Notes: generated from the sequence alone by a model not told the origin. 8,687 nucleotides of DNA from Nitrospirales bacterium (GCA_020846375.1 JADLDZ010000255.1:1-8687), one strand, 5' to 3'; numbered from the stretch's first letter, positions 1 to 6,903 are shown. Numbers and translations: made by a program.

Positions 1-350
1 ACGGGGGCCTTCAGGAGCTTGGCAAGCTCCGCCGTGCTGTAGGAACCCGCGGCATCCATCCCGTCATGCAGGCCCCTGTTGCCCTCGATCACGGCGATAT
101 CCCCGGAGAAGTGGGAAAGGAAGGACTCCCGTGTCTTTTCCTTCGGGATAAGGAATGAATCAAGCGTATAGCAGGGGTTCTTCGCCGCAACGGACATCCA
201 CCCAGCGTCGATGTAATCCGGCCCCTTCTTGTAGGGGACCACCTTCAGCCCCTTGCGGGATCCCAACGCTGCGATCAACCCGAGGGAAAGGGTCGTCTTC
301 CCGCTCCCCCCGCGTACTCCGGCAATCACTACTCTCGGGTATTTCCTCAT
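1..350 (-). CDS. dsrN: DsrN, cobyrinate a,c-diamide synthase-like siroheme amidase (N-terminal part, cut by window edge)
   Basis: Only the first 116 residues are visible; the gene runs off the left edge. The translation begins MRKYPRVVIAG and carries an ATP-binding loop GVRGGSGKTT (residues 11-20), KKGPDYID (41-48) and EGNRGLHDG (89-97). These are the N-terminal signatures of the CbiA/CobB amidotransferase family. The C-terminal glutamine amidotransferase domain would lie outside the window. Members of this family beside dsrABD are named DsrN and are thought to amidate siroheme to siroamide, the sulfite reductase cofactor, using glutamine and ATP. The ATG at 350 is chosen because an in-frame TAA lies two codons upstream and the P-loop begins at residue 11. 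It lies 127 bp after dsrD, beyond a strong terminator, so it probably has its own promoter. A true cobalamin-pathway CbiA is the alternative; the neighbourhood and the EGNRG motif favour DsrN. Confidence 0.86.
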   Translation of the reverse strand, partial: MRKYPRVVIAGVRGGSGKTTLSLGLIAALGSRKGLKVVPYKKGPDYIDAGWMSVAAKNPCYTLDSFLIPKEKTRESFLSHFSGDIAVIEGNRGLHDGMDAAGSYSTAELAKLLKAP

Positions 351-358
351 ACCTCTTT

Positions 359-364
359 ATTATA
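359..364 (-). promoter_or_regulatory. Candidate -10 element of dsrN
   Basis: The minus strand reads TATAAT, a perfect sigma-70 -10 hexamer, ending 8 nt before the dsrN ATG. No good -35 is seen; the best 18-nt-spaced hexamer is TATCCA. It lies downstream of the terminator that closes dsrD, where a new promoter would be needed. Initiation about 7 nt further on would leave almost no leader. GAGGT sits directly against the ATG, too close for a normal ribosome-binding site. This is inference from pattern only. Confidence 0.4.
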
Positions 365-400
365 CCCAATCCCCTGCGGCACTGGATAGCGGCACACCCC

Positions 401-449
401 AAACAAAAAGGCAGCCTGTTCGTCCTCTTGGGAACGGGCAGGCTGCCTT
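401..449 (-). terminator. Intrinsic terminator after dsrD
   Basis: Perfect 11-bp arms AAGGCAGCCTG (408-418) and CAGGCTGCCTT (439-449) close a loop that can be extended by a few more pairs, including G-U. On the minus strand the stem is followed by TTTTTGTTT (409-401). It begins about 29 bp after the dsrD stop and ends before the dsrN start, so it should end dsr transcripts. The plus-strand side has no T-run, so it is directional. Confidence 0.85.
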
Positions 450-477
450 CACAAAAAGAAAGATGAAAGATGAAAGA

Positions 478-696
478 TTATTCTTTGGGCGGGATCTCCA
501 CAAAGCTTCCGCCGAAATACGTATAAATGAGCTTTCCGTCGTCGATCAGGTCCTTCAGCGCATCCTTTACCTCGTCCCTCGAGATGCCTGCCTCTGCGGA
601 AACGGTCTTCTGGATGTCGCTCGACTTCAGCTTCTTCTTTCCCATCGATTTTTCGACCAGTGCATAAATCTTCTGCTTGACCTCTTCCTTTTCCAT
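478..696 (-). CDS. dsrD: DsrD, small winged-helix protein of dissimilatory sulfite reduction
   Basis: This is a 72-residue acidic/basic helical protein starting MEKEEVKQKIYALVEKS, with SRDEVKDALKDLIDDGKL in the middle and a short beta-like end (YTYFGGSFVEIP). Size and pattern fit DsrD, a protein of about 78 residues in Desulfovibrio with a winged-helix fold. DsrD is reported to stimulate DsrAB sulfite-reductase activity rather than being a proven DNA-binding regulator. The start is supported by a perfect AGGAGG (705-710) 8 nt upstream. It sits 105 bp after dsrB, and a terminator-like hairpin lies in that gap. A second terminator follows its stop. Identification rests on position, length and the REVK/DEVK..L..L..D..L pattern, since such a small protein has few diagnostic residues. 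Its presence argues for reductive rather than oxidative dsr metabolism, though a few exceptions are known. Confidence 0.88.
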   Translation of the reverse strand: MEKEEVKQKIYALVEKSMGKKKLKSSDIQKTVSAEAGISRDEVKDALKDLIDDGKLIYTYFGGSFVEIPPKE

Positions 697-730
697 CTGG
701 CACCCCTCCTGTGATGTAGAGTAGTAAACG

Positions 731-774
731 TAAAAAGCGGTTAGCAGCCGGGACGATGCTCCCGGCTGCTAACC
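731..774 (-). terminator. Terminator-like hairpin between dsrB and dsrD
   Basis: A perfect 15-bp stem (arms 739-753 and 760-774; GGTTAGCAGCCGGGA paired with its complement) closes a 6-nt loop. On the minus strand it is followed at once by GCTTTTTA (738-731), the form of a Rho-independent terminator. It starts 27 bp after the dsrB stop and ends 35 bp before the dsrD ATG. It may terminate part of the dsrAB message, or protect its 3' end after processing. The plus-strand side lacks a comparable T-run. Confidence 0.8.
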
Positions 775-801
775 ACTATCCTTTTCACGTATTATACAGA
801 A

Positions 802-1872
802 TTACCACTTGAATGTCGCGGCGGTCCTGAAGGTTTCCCTTGCAATGGTGAAATCGTCGATATGCTGGAAGGTAAACGGCAGATCGGTCACCTTGAAGAA
901 TTTCTCCCACCCGATCCTCTCGATCCACTCGCCGACCCTCTCATGCTTCTTCGCGCCCGCGATGTAGGCGTCGAGAATAAGCCTGACCGCCTCCGTAACT
1001 TCGGGCCACCGTGGGGGATTGTTCTTGATGTAGGGAATGACGAGCTTCGAGAATTTCGGGTTGCTCCTCAGGTTGGATACCTTGCCGCCTGCGACGATCG
1101 CCACGCCGTCGAACTCGGGGTCGGCAATATCCATGGGAGGGCAGACGGTAAAGCAGTTGCCGCAGTACATGCATTTCTCGTCGTTGACCTTGATGCTCTT
1201 CCTCGCAGGGTCAGGGCTGATGGCGCCCGTGGGACAGGAAGCGATCGTGGAAGGCACCTCGCACATGTTCTTTACCTTGTCATGGTCGATCTTCGGGATT
1301 TTCCGGTGGATCGCCACGATGGCGATGTCGGAACAATGGACCGCGCCGCACATGTTCGTACAGCAGGCGACGGCGAGCTTGACCTTGTTAGGGGTTTCCC
1401 TGGTGGTGAAGTAGTCCGCGAGATCATCCATGAGCGCCTTGACGATACCCGATGCATCCGTTGCCGCGGAGTGGCAGTGGATCCAGCCCTGGGTGTGGAC
1501 TATGTTGCTGATCCTGTTGCCGATACCACCCATCATATGGTTCTTTTCCACGAGCTCCTTCCAGAGCGGTTCGATGTTTTTCTCTTCGGAAACGAGGAAC
1601 TCTACATTGTTCCGGGTGGTCCACCTGAGATAGCCGCCGCAGTATTTCTCGGCGAGGTCGGCGAATTCACGGATCGTGTCGGTGCTGAGGAGCCTCGGGG
1701 TGGCGACCCGTATCGACCAGACCTTGTCGCCGCTGTTCGCAACATGGACCATCAGACCGGGGTTCAGGATTTCGTGGTGTTTCCAATCGCCGTAGTTCTT
1801 CAGCATGACCGGGGGCAAAAAGTCTTTATAGTGAGGCGGTCCTATATCGGTTCTTCTCTGGGGTAAAGCCAT
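802..1872 (-). CDS. dsrB: Dissimilatory sulfite reductase, beta subunit
   Basis: This 356-residue subunit of the alpha2beta2 cytoplasmic enzyme reduces sulfite with electrons passed to siroheme, delivering the product to DsrC. The siroheme-linked [4Fe-4S] ligands appear as C133, C170, C171 and C175. Their spacing (37, 1, 4) equals that recalled for D. vulgaris DsrB (C151, C188, C189, C193). A ferredoxin-like domain follows with C213 (SCPTG) and C234-x2-C237-x2-C240, plus an extra C244. The protein ends in aromatic FKW. The start has AGGAGG (1879-1884) 6 nt upstream. It lies 36 bp after dsrA, so the two are surely cotranscribed and probably translated in balance. It is about 25 residues shorter than the D. 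vulgaris protein (about 381). The reading frame is intact with no missing key residue. Which siroheme is catalytically active is known from the family, not visible here. Confidence 0.97.
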   Translation of the reverse strand: MALPQRRTDIGPPHYKDFLPPVMLKNYGDWKHHEILNPGLMVHVANSGDKVWSIRVATPRLLSTDTIREFADLAEKYCGGYLRWTTRNNVEFLVSEEKNIEPLWKELVEKNHMMGGIGNRISNIVHTQGWIHCHSAATDASGIVKALMDDLADYFTTRETPNKVKLAVACCTNMCGAVHCSDIAIVAIHRKIPKIDHDKVKNMCEVPSTIASCPTGAISPDPARKSIKVNDEKCMYCGNCFTVCPPMDIADPEFDGVAIVAGGKVSNLRSNPKFSKLVIPYIKNNPPRWPEVTEAVRLILDAYIAGAKKHERVGEWIERIGWEKFFKVTDLPFTFQHIDDFTIARETFRTAATFKW

Positions 1873-1908
1873 AGTGTTCCTCCTTACTCTATTGATTAGT
1901 GGGGATTC

Positions 1909-3093
1909 TTATTTCTGCAGGTCCGCTTCGGTCCAGAAGAAGAACGGGTCTCTCCTCGGCTCCTTGATCTGCTGCGGCTGGGGCTCCACCCCGATGAACT
2001 CGAGGAATTCCCTCATGCCCTTCCTGATGATGAGCTCACCGATCCTCTCCCTGTTCTTTCCGTGCTCGTCCCAGAACTCCCACATCTTCCTGATGAGGTC
2101 CTTGAACTCGTCATAGGGCGGCTCCATCTTGATGAACGGGATGATGACCCAGGAAAGGGTGGAGCCGATGACGAAGGGGGCCTTGCTGCCGATGAGGATG
2201 GTGGCGCCCTTTTCCCCGGTGGCCTTCAGCGCCTTGGTCATCTTGGCGATACAGTGCATGCAACGTATGCAGTCTTCATCGTTGATCTTCAATTCCTTGC
2301 CGTCGTAGCTCATGCATCCGCTCGGGCACATATCGACGATCTCTTCCTTTATGTTCATGCCGTTTTTCGCGTAGGTGGCGACTTCGTCCTGATTTACGGC
2401 GATAGTTCCTTTCCAGGTGCCGATGATGGAGCAATCCGCACGGGCGATGGAAGCGATGCAATCGACCGCGCACCCCGCTGTTTTGAATTTGAATTTGTAG
2501 GGAAAAGCAGGCCGGTGCATCTCGTCCTGCCACTCCTGGGTGAGATTGTAGTTGATGTCGAGAGTATCGATGTTCGACCATTCACAGCGGGCCGGGCCTA
2601 TGCAGCAGCTCGGAGTCCTCAATGCGGAACCGGAGCCCCCCAGGTCCCACCCACGGGAGGAAAACTCCGCGAAAATCGGTTCGAGGTTCTCGGTGCTCGT
2701 TCCGAGGAGGATGAGGTCCCCCGTCGAGCCATGCATGTTCGTAAGACCGCTGCCGTACTTGTCCCAGAGGTCGCACATCTCTTTGAGAATTTTCGATGTA
2801 TAGAAGAAGCCGGAAACGGAATTGATCCTGATGGTGTGGAAGTTTGCAACACTGGGAAACTCTTCGGGGAGGGATGAGTAGCGGCCGATAACGCCGCCTC
2901 CGTAACCGCGGACGCCGACGATGCCGCCGTGTTTCCAGTAGCCGCGCCTTTCACGGTACGATTTTTCGAGCTGCCCGAGCTCATCGGCCGCCATATCGTT
3001 CCTCGCAGCCGCCTTTTTGATTTCCGTGACGAAGCTGGGGAAAGGCCCCTTCTCCAGCTCGTCCAACAGCGGAGTTTCATACTTTCTTGGCAT
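1909..3093 (-). CDS. dsrA: Dissimilatory sulfite reductase, alpha subunit
   Basis: This is the catalytic-subunit partner of DsrB; 394 residues from MPRKYETPLLDELEKGPFPS. The siroheme-coupled [4Fe-4S] ligands are C164-x5-C170 and C208-x3-C212. The 44-residue offset between pairs equals that recalled for D. vulgaris (C177, C183, C221, C225). K200, K202 and K204 lie 8, 6 and 4 residues before C208, as expected for sulfite-binding lysines. The inserted ferredoxin domain has C256 and C275-x2-C278-x2-C281. GYWKHGGIVG and GYGGGVIGRY mark the N-terminal half. A longer in-frame ATG at 3126 exists but has no ribosome-binding site. The ATG at 3093 has a perfect AGGAGG (3100-3105) 6 nt upstream and matches the family's usual N-terminus, so I chose it. 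It is about 40 residues shorter than D. vulgaris DsrA (437). It is the first gene of the minus-strand dsr group. Confidence 0.97.
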   Translation of the reverse strand: MPRKYETPLLDELEKGPFPSFVTEIKKAAARNDMAADELGQLEKSYRERRGYWKHGGIVGVRGYGGGVIGRYSSLPEEFPSVANFHTIRINSVSGFFYTSKILKEMCDLWDKYGSGLTNMHGSTGDLILLGTSTENLEPIFAEFSSRGWDLGGSGSALRTPSCCIGPARCEWSNIDTLDINYNLTQEWQDEMHRPAFPYKFKFKTAGCAVDCIASIARADCSIIGTWKGTIAVNQDEVATYAKNGMNIKEEIVDMCPSGCMSYDGKELKINDEDCIRCMHCIAKMTKALKATGEKGATILIGSKAPFVIGSTLSWVIIPFIKMEPPYDEFKDLIRKMWEFWDEHGKNRERIGELIIRKGMREFLEFIGVEPQPQQIKEPRRDPFFFWTEADLQK

Positions 3094-3191
3094 AAACTTC
3101 CTCCTTGCTATTTGATTTTCGCCCATTTTGTATCAACGCACGCTCAGTTGACTGCGGACAACCAAGGTATATTCAAACCATTCAGGCTACT

Positions 3192-3200
3192 ATTTTATCA
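3192..3200 (-). promoter_or_regulatory. Candidate extended -10 promoter of dsrA
   Basis: The minus strand reads TGATAAAAT, that is, TGN followed by a 5/6 match to TATAAT (3197-3192). No good -35 is present at 17 nt (TTTTAA); an extended -10 can work without one. An A/T-rich tract just upstream could act like an UP element. Initiation near 3185 would give dsrA a leader of about 90 nt. Pattern-based inference. Confidence 0.45.
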
Positions 3201-3212
3201 CAGGGAGGGTCA

Positions 3213-3229
3213 AATTAAAAAATTTAATT
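3213..3229. promoter_or_regulatory. AT-only palindrome in the dsrA-smc divergent region
   Basis: AATTAAA and TTTAATT are perfect 7-bp inverted arms separated by AAA. The repeat lies where the -35 region of the dsrA candidate promoter would be, and 25 bp before the smc -35. It could be an operator or simply part of an AT-rich, easily melted tract. No regulator family can be named from it. Confidence 0.3.
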
Positions 3230-3253
3230 ATTACATTAGCTGCCTTTTCGGCC

Positions 3254-3283
3254 TTGACCCTTTCGCGCGGAACGCCGTAAAAT
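3254..3283 (+). promoter_or_regulatory. Candidate sigma-70 promoter of smc
   Basis: TTGACC (3254-3259, 5/6 match) and TAAAAT (3278-3283, 5/6 match) are separated by 18 bp. The -10 ends 8 nt before the smc ATG, so transcription should begin at or within about two bases of the start codon. GAGGGG lies between them but only 2 nt from the ATG, too close for an ordinary ribosome-binding site. It is the best-formed promoter in the window. Confidence 0.6.
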
Positions 3284-3291
3284 GAGGGGCT

Positions 3292-6200
3292 ATGAGAATC
3301 AGGCAAATCGAACTGATCGGCTTCAAGTCCTTTGCCGACAAAACAACCCTCCGCCTCCACCACGGGGTTACCTGCATCGTTGGACCCAACGGGTGCGGAA
3401 AGAGCAATGTGGTGGACTCCTTCCGGTGGGTCCTCGGCGAACAGAGCGCCAGGAGCCTGCGCGGCGAGAAGATGGAAGAGGTCATCTTCCAGGGCTCGGC
3501 GAACGTGAAGCCGAAGGGAATGGCGGAGGTATCCCTCGTCATCACCCAGGGGAGCACGGGTCCCGACGAGAACGGCAACGGGCACTCCCCTGCTCCCTCC
3601 TCCCCGAAGGACGAGGTGGTCGTCTCCCGCAGGCTGTACCGGTCGGGCGAGAGCGAGTACCTCATCAACAGGAAACAGAGCAGGCTCAAGGATATCAAGG
3701 ACATCTTCCTCGATACGGGGCTCGACGTCAGGAGCTACTCCATCATGGACCAGGGGAAGGTCTCCGAGATAATCAACACGAAGCCCCAGGAGAGGCGCTA
3801 CCTCATCGAGGAGGTGGCGGGGGTCATGAAGTACAAGGTGCGGAAAGCCGAAGCACTGTCGAAGCTCGAATCGTCAAAACAGAACCTCCAGCGTATCAAC
3901 GACATCGTCCACGAGGTCCGGCGCCAGATCAACAGCCTCGACCGGCAGGTAAAGAAGGCGGAGAGGTACAAACGTCTTTCCGAAGAGATGAAAGAGGTCG
4001 AGCTCAGGATCGGCAAGAGGGACTATCTGCGGCTCAGCGAGGCGCTGCAGGCACTGCAGGCCGAGATGGCGCGCCTCGGAGAGATCGACTCCTCGAAGCG
4101 GAGCGCGCTCTCCCTCCTCGAAAACCGGATCGAAACAAAGCGCCTCGGCCTGGTGGAGAAGGAAAAGGCCCTCACCGTCCTGGAGAACGGCCTTTACGCG
4201 AAGGAGAAGGAGATTGCGGAAGAGGAGAAGCTCGTCGCCGTCCTGAAAACGGAAATGGAAAACAGGAGGAACACCCTCTCCCGCCTCACCCTCCAGCAGG
4301 AAGGGTTCGATGCGAGGCGGGAGGAGCTCCTCGGGCGGGTCGGGGAGATCGGCGACACAGTGCGCACCCTCTCTTCCACCATGGCGGATCTGTCGGAGGA
4401 ACTGGGGGAGAGGAAGACCTCCCTGGCGGACATGGAGCTCACCATCGGGGAGAGGGAAGGGGAGATCGAAGACAAGAGGAAGGAGCTCTTCCGGGTATCG
4501 GAGACCCTCAGCCACAGGAAGAACGAGCTGCACAAGCTCCTCTCCTCCCTCGAAACGCTCAGCTACCGCGAATCCTCCGCCCTCCGTGACAGGGAGGGCA
4601 TCCGGGAGGGGCTTGCCCTCATCGAGAAGACCATCGGGGAGGGAGAGGAAGGCATCAGGGCGACGAAGGGGAGGCATGCGGAGCTGTTATCCGAGCAGGA
4701 GACCCTGGTGGACGAGACAGAGAGGATTACCGCTGAAATCGAGGACAGGAAGGCGCTCCTTTCACGGGAACGGGAGTCCCTGGCTTCGAATAGCTCCCGG
4801 CTCCATTCCCTGAAGGAGCTGACAGTGGACCGCTCCCTCATGGACCTCCTTGCGGAATCGCGGGAGGGCCTGCATTTTTCCGGGCAGGTCCTTTCGGACA
4901 TCGTCAACGCGGATAAGGAGTACGAAAAAGCGGTGGAAGCCGCCCTCTCCGAAAAGATCAACGCCCTGCTGCTGCCGGAGGCCGAGGACATCATCGCGGC
5001 GGTCCGGCTCATCAAGGAGAAGAGCCTCGGGAAAACGTCCCTGCTCTATTCCGGGTTCGGCACGGGAGACGGAGAGGCGCTCTCCGCCCCCCTGGCGCAC
5101 GAGGCGGTGATCGGGAAGGCCTCCGATTTCATCTCTTTTGAAAACAGTGATTTCAAGGAGGCTGCCGGCAGGATACTGGAAGACACGTATATCGTACGCG
5201 ACCTGCAGAGCGCCATCCGGATCAGGAAGGCGCAGCCCATACGCAGCAGTGTCCTGGTGACCCTCGACGGGGAGGTCATCGACAGGGACGGGGTAATCCT
5301 GGCGGGGCAGGGAAAGGATATCCTGAAGAGGAAAAGGGAAATCAGGGAACTCCAGAGGACCGTGGAGCAGCAGCAGGCGCTCATCGCGGCCGCGGAGAGC
5401 GAGGTGAGCACCCTGGGTCCCCTGTTGGCGGGCCGCAAGGAGCTCCTGCGCAGCGTGCGGAGCTCCCTCGTGGAGGCGGAAAAGGAGATCTCCCTGGCCG
5501 AGCACTCCCTGCAGGCGCAGAAGGAGGACAGCGAGAGGAAGAGGAGGAGGCTCTCCTTCCTCGATACCGAAACCGCGGCCCTTGCGGAAGAGAAGCAGAC
5601 CCTCACCGGCCTCGTCGCCGCCAAGGAGGAGGAGATCGGGCGGACCGAAAAGGAGCGGGATACCCTCAACGAGGGGATCACCACCCTCCAGAGCGCCATC
5701 GCCTCTGTCAGGGCGGAATACGAGGAGGCGCGGTCTTCCCTCACCGACCTGAAGCTCACCCTCGGCTCTCATAAGGAGAAGAGCGAGGCGCTGCAGCGGG
5801 AGGAGGAGAATCTGCACCGCACCCTGCAGGATCTGGAAAGGAGCAAGGAAAGCACGGAAAGGGAGATACGGGAGACAGAGACCCGGCTCACCGATTCCGC
5901 GGTGGAGCTCCGGAACCGTGAGGAGGGCATCAGGGAGCGGGTGGGAGAGGCGGGCAGGATGCGGCAGGAGAGGGACGCCCGGAAAGGGGGCATCGAGGAG
6001 GAAAACCGCGGGCTGATGGAGGAGAGCGCTGCGCTCCGGTCCGTCCGCGTCGAGATCGACTCCGTCGCCCAGGAACTGGGGGCCGCCCATTCAAAGGAGG
6101 TGGAGCACCGCCTCAGGCGGGAGAACAGGGAAAGCTCTCTCCTGCAGCAATACGGCGTGGAGATAGGGCGGGAGGAAGTAGTGCTGGAGGGCTTCGACCC

Positions 6201-6861
6201 TGCGGAGGACGGCGAGAAGGTAGCCCAGTTGGGTGAAAAGATACGGGACCTCGGGCCGGTGAACCTCGGCACCATCGAGGAATACGAGGAGCTCAAAACC
6301 CGCTACGACTTCCTGACGCAGCAGCAGCAGGACCTGAATATGTCCATTGCCGAACTCGAAGAGGCGATCAGCAGGATCAATGCCTCCACCCGGCGGAAGC
6401 TCCGGGATGCCTATGACGCCCTCAGGGCGAAATTTGCGGAGGTCTTCACCCTGCTCTTCGGAGGCGGGAAGGCGGATATCGTCCTTACCGATGAGGAGAA
6501 CATCCTGGAATCGGGCCTCGACATCATTGCGCAGCCGCCCGGGAAGAAGCTCCAGAACATTCACCTCATGTCCGGGGGAGAAAAGGCCCTCACCTCCCTG
6601 ACCCTCCTCTTCGCGGGGTTCCTGATCAAGCCGAGCCCTCTCTGCATCCTCGACGAGGTGGACGCCCCCCTCGACGAATCGAACACATTCCGGTTCTCGC
6701 AGATGATCAGGGAGCTGTCCCGGGATACCCAGTTCATCGTGATCACCCACAACAAGACGACGATGGAAGCCGCCGACTACCTCTACGGCATCACCATGGA
6801 GGAGCCCGGCGTCTCGAAGGCCCTGTCGCTGCAGTTTGCCGAGATCGCGAATGAGGAGTAG
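3292..6861 (+). CDS. smc: Chromosome partition protein Smc
   Basis: This 1189-residue structural-maintenance-of-chromosomes ATPase organises and segregates the chromosome with ScpA and ScpB. The N-terminal head has the Walker A motif GPNGCGKS (31-38) after IELIGFKSFAD, with WVLGEQSARSLRG and the EVAGV segment following. Long, charged coiled coils occupy about residues 170-510 and 680-1000. Between them a hinge domain spans roughly 517-675 (from MDLLAESREGLHFSGQ to TLDGEVIDRDGVILAGQG). The C-terminal head has the signature LMSGGEK (1092-1098) and Walker B CILDEVDAPLDE from 1118, with D1121 and catalytic E1122. The end, ITMEEPGVSKALS, is typical. Length and domain order match bacterial Smc (about 1150-1200), so it is complete. 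It is divergent from dsrA, and scpA/scpB are not in the window. Long ORFs in other frames across it result from high GC and Glu/Lys/Arg-rich codons. Confidence 0.97.
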   Translation: MRIRQIELIGFKSFADKTTLRLHHGVTCIVGPNGCGKSNVVDSFRWVLGEQSARSLRGEKMEEVIFQGSANVKPKGMAEVSLVITQGSTGPDENGNGHSPAPSSPKDEVVVSRRLYRSGESEYLINRKQSRLKDIKDIFLDTGLDVRSYSIMDQGKVSEIINTKPQERRYLIEEVAGVMKYKVRKAEALSKLESSKQNLQRINDIVHEVRRQINSLDRQVKKAERYKRLSEEMKEVELRIGKRDYLRLSEALQALQAEMARLGEIDSSKRSALSLLENRIETKRLGLVEKEKALTVLENGLYAKEKEIAEEEKLVAVLKTEMENRRNTLSRLTLQQEGFDARREELLGRVGEIGDTVRTLSSTMADLSEELGERKTSLADMELTIGEREGEIEDKRKELFRVSETLSHRKNELHKLLSSLETLSYRESSALRDREGIREGLALIEKTIGEGEEGIRATKGRHAELLSEQETLVDETERITAEIEDRKALLSRERESLASNSSRLHSLKELTVDRSLMDLLAESREGLHFSGQVLSDIVNADKEYEKAVEAALSEKINALLLPEAEDIIAAVRLIKEKSLGKTSLLYSGFGTGDGEALSAPLAHEAVIGKASDFISFENSDFKEAAGRILEDTYIVRDLQSAIRIRKAQPIRSSVLVTLDGEVIDRDGVILAGQGKDILKRKREIRELQRTVEQQQALIAAAESEVSTLGPLLAGRKELLRSVRSSLVEAEKEISLAEHSLQAQKEDSERKRRRLSFLDTETAALAEEKQTLTGLVAAKEEEIGRTEKERDTLNEGITTLQSAIASVRAEYEEARSSLTDLKLTLGSHKEKSEALQREEENLHRTLQDLERSKESTEREIRETETRLTDSAVELRNREEGIRERVGEAGRMRQERDARKGGIEEENRGLMEESAALRSVRVEIDSVAQELGAAHSKEVEHRLRRENRESSLLQQYGVEIGREEVVLEGFDPAEDGEKVAQLGEKIRDLGPVNLGTIEEYEELKTRYDFLTQQQQDLNMSIAELEEAISRINASTRRKLRDAYDALRAKFAEVFTLLFGGGKADIVLTDEENILESGLDIIAQPPGKKLQNIHLMSGGEKALTSLTLLFAGFLIKPSPLCILDEVDAPLDESNTFRFSQMIRELSRDTQFIVITHNKTTMEAADYLYGITMEEPGVSKALSLQFAEIANEE

Positions 6862-6870
6862 AGCATCCGA

Positions 6871-6888
6871 TCCGGCGGCAGAGCCGGA
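6871..6888 (+). other. Small hairpin in the smc-glcD gap
   Basis: TCCGGC and GCCGGA form a perfect 6-bp stem around a 6-nt loop, 9 bp after the smc stop. No T-run follows, so it is not an intrinsic terminator. It ends just before the purine-rich AAGAAGGGAA that probably serves glcD as ribosome-binding site. It could be a chance structure. Confidence 0.3.
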
Positions 6889-6903
6889 AGAAGGGAATGC
6901 CCC

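Noticed and set aside
461..476. Short direct repeat of AGATGAA-type units just past the dsrD stop
   Set aside because: Only two or three imperfect copies of a simple purine-rich word are present, with no sign of function.
155..714. Short plus-strand frames (155-466, 253-714) across dsrN, the terminator and dsrD
   Set aside because: They read through a terminator hairpin and two well-supported minus-strand genes, and their translations look random.
862..2877. Long plus-strand frames opposite dsrB (862-1866) and dsrA (2062-2877)
   Set aside because: They are shadows of dsrAB, whose translations carry all cluster cysteines. The shadow translations match no family.
3282..4589. A 435-codon plus-strand open frame overlapping the start of smc
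   Set aside because: It is in another frame of smc and gives a Pro/Gly/Arg-rich sequence without domains. The smc frame has Walker A and continuous family similarity.
4762..6090. A 442-codon open frame antisense to the smc coiled coil
   Set aside because: It is a low-complexity Leu/Arg/Gly mirror of Glu- and Lys-rich coiled-coil codons, with no motif and no ribosome-binding context of its own.
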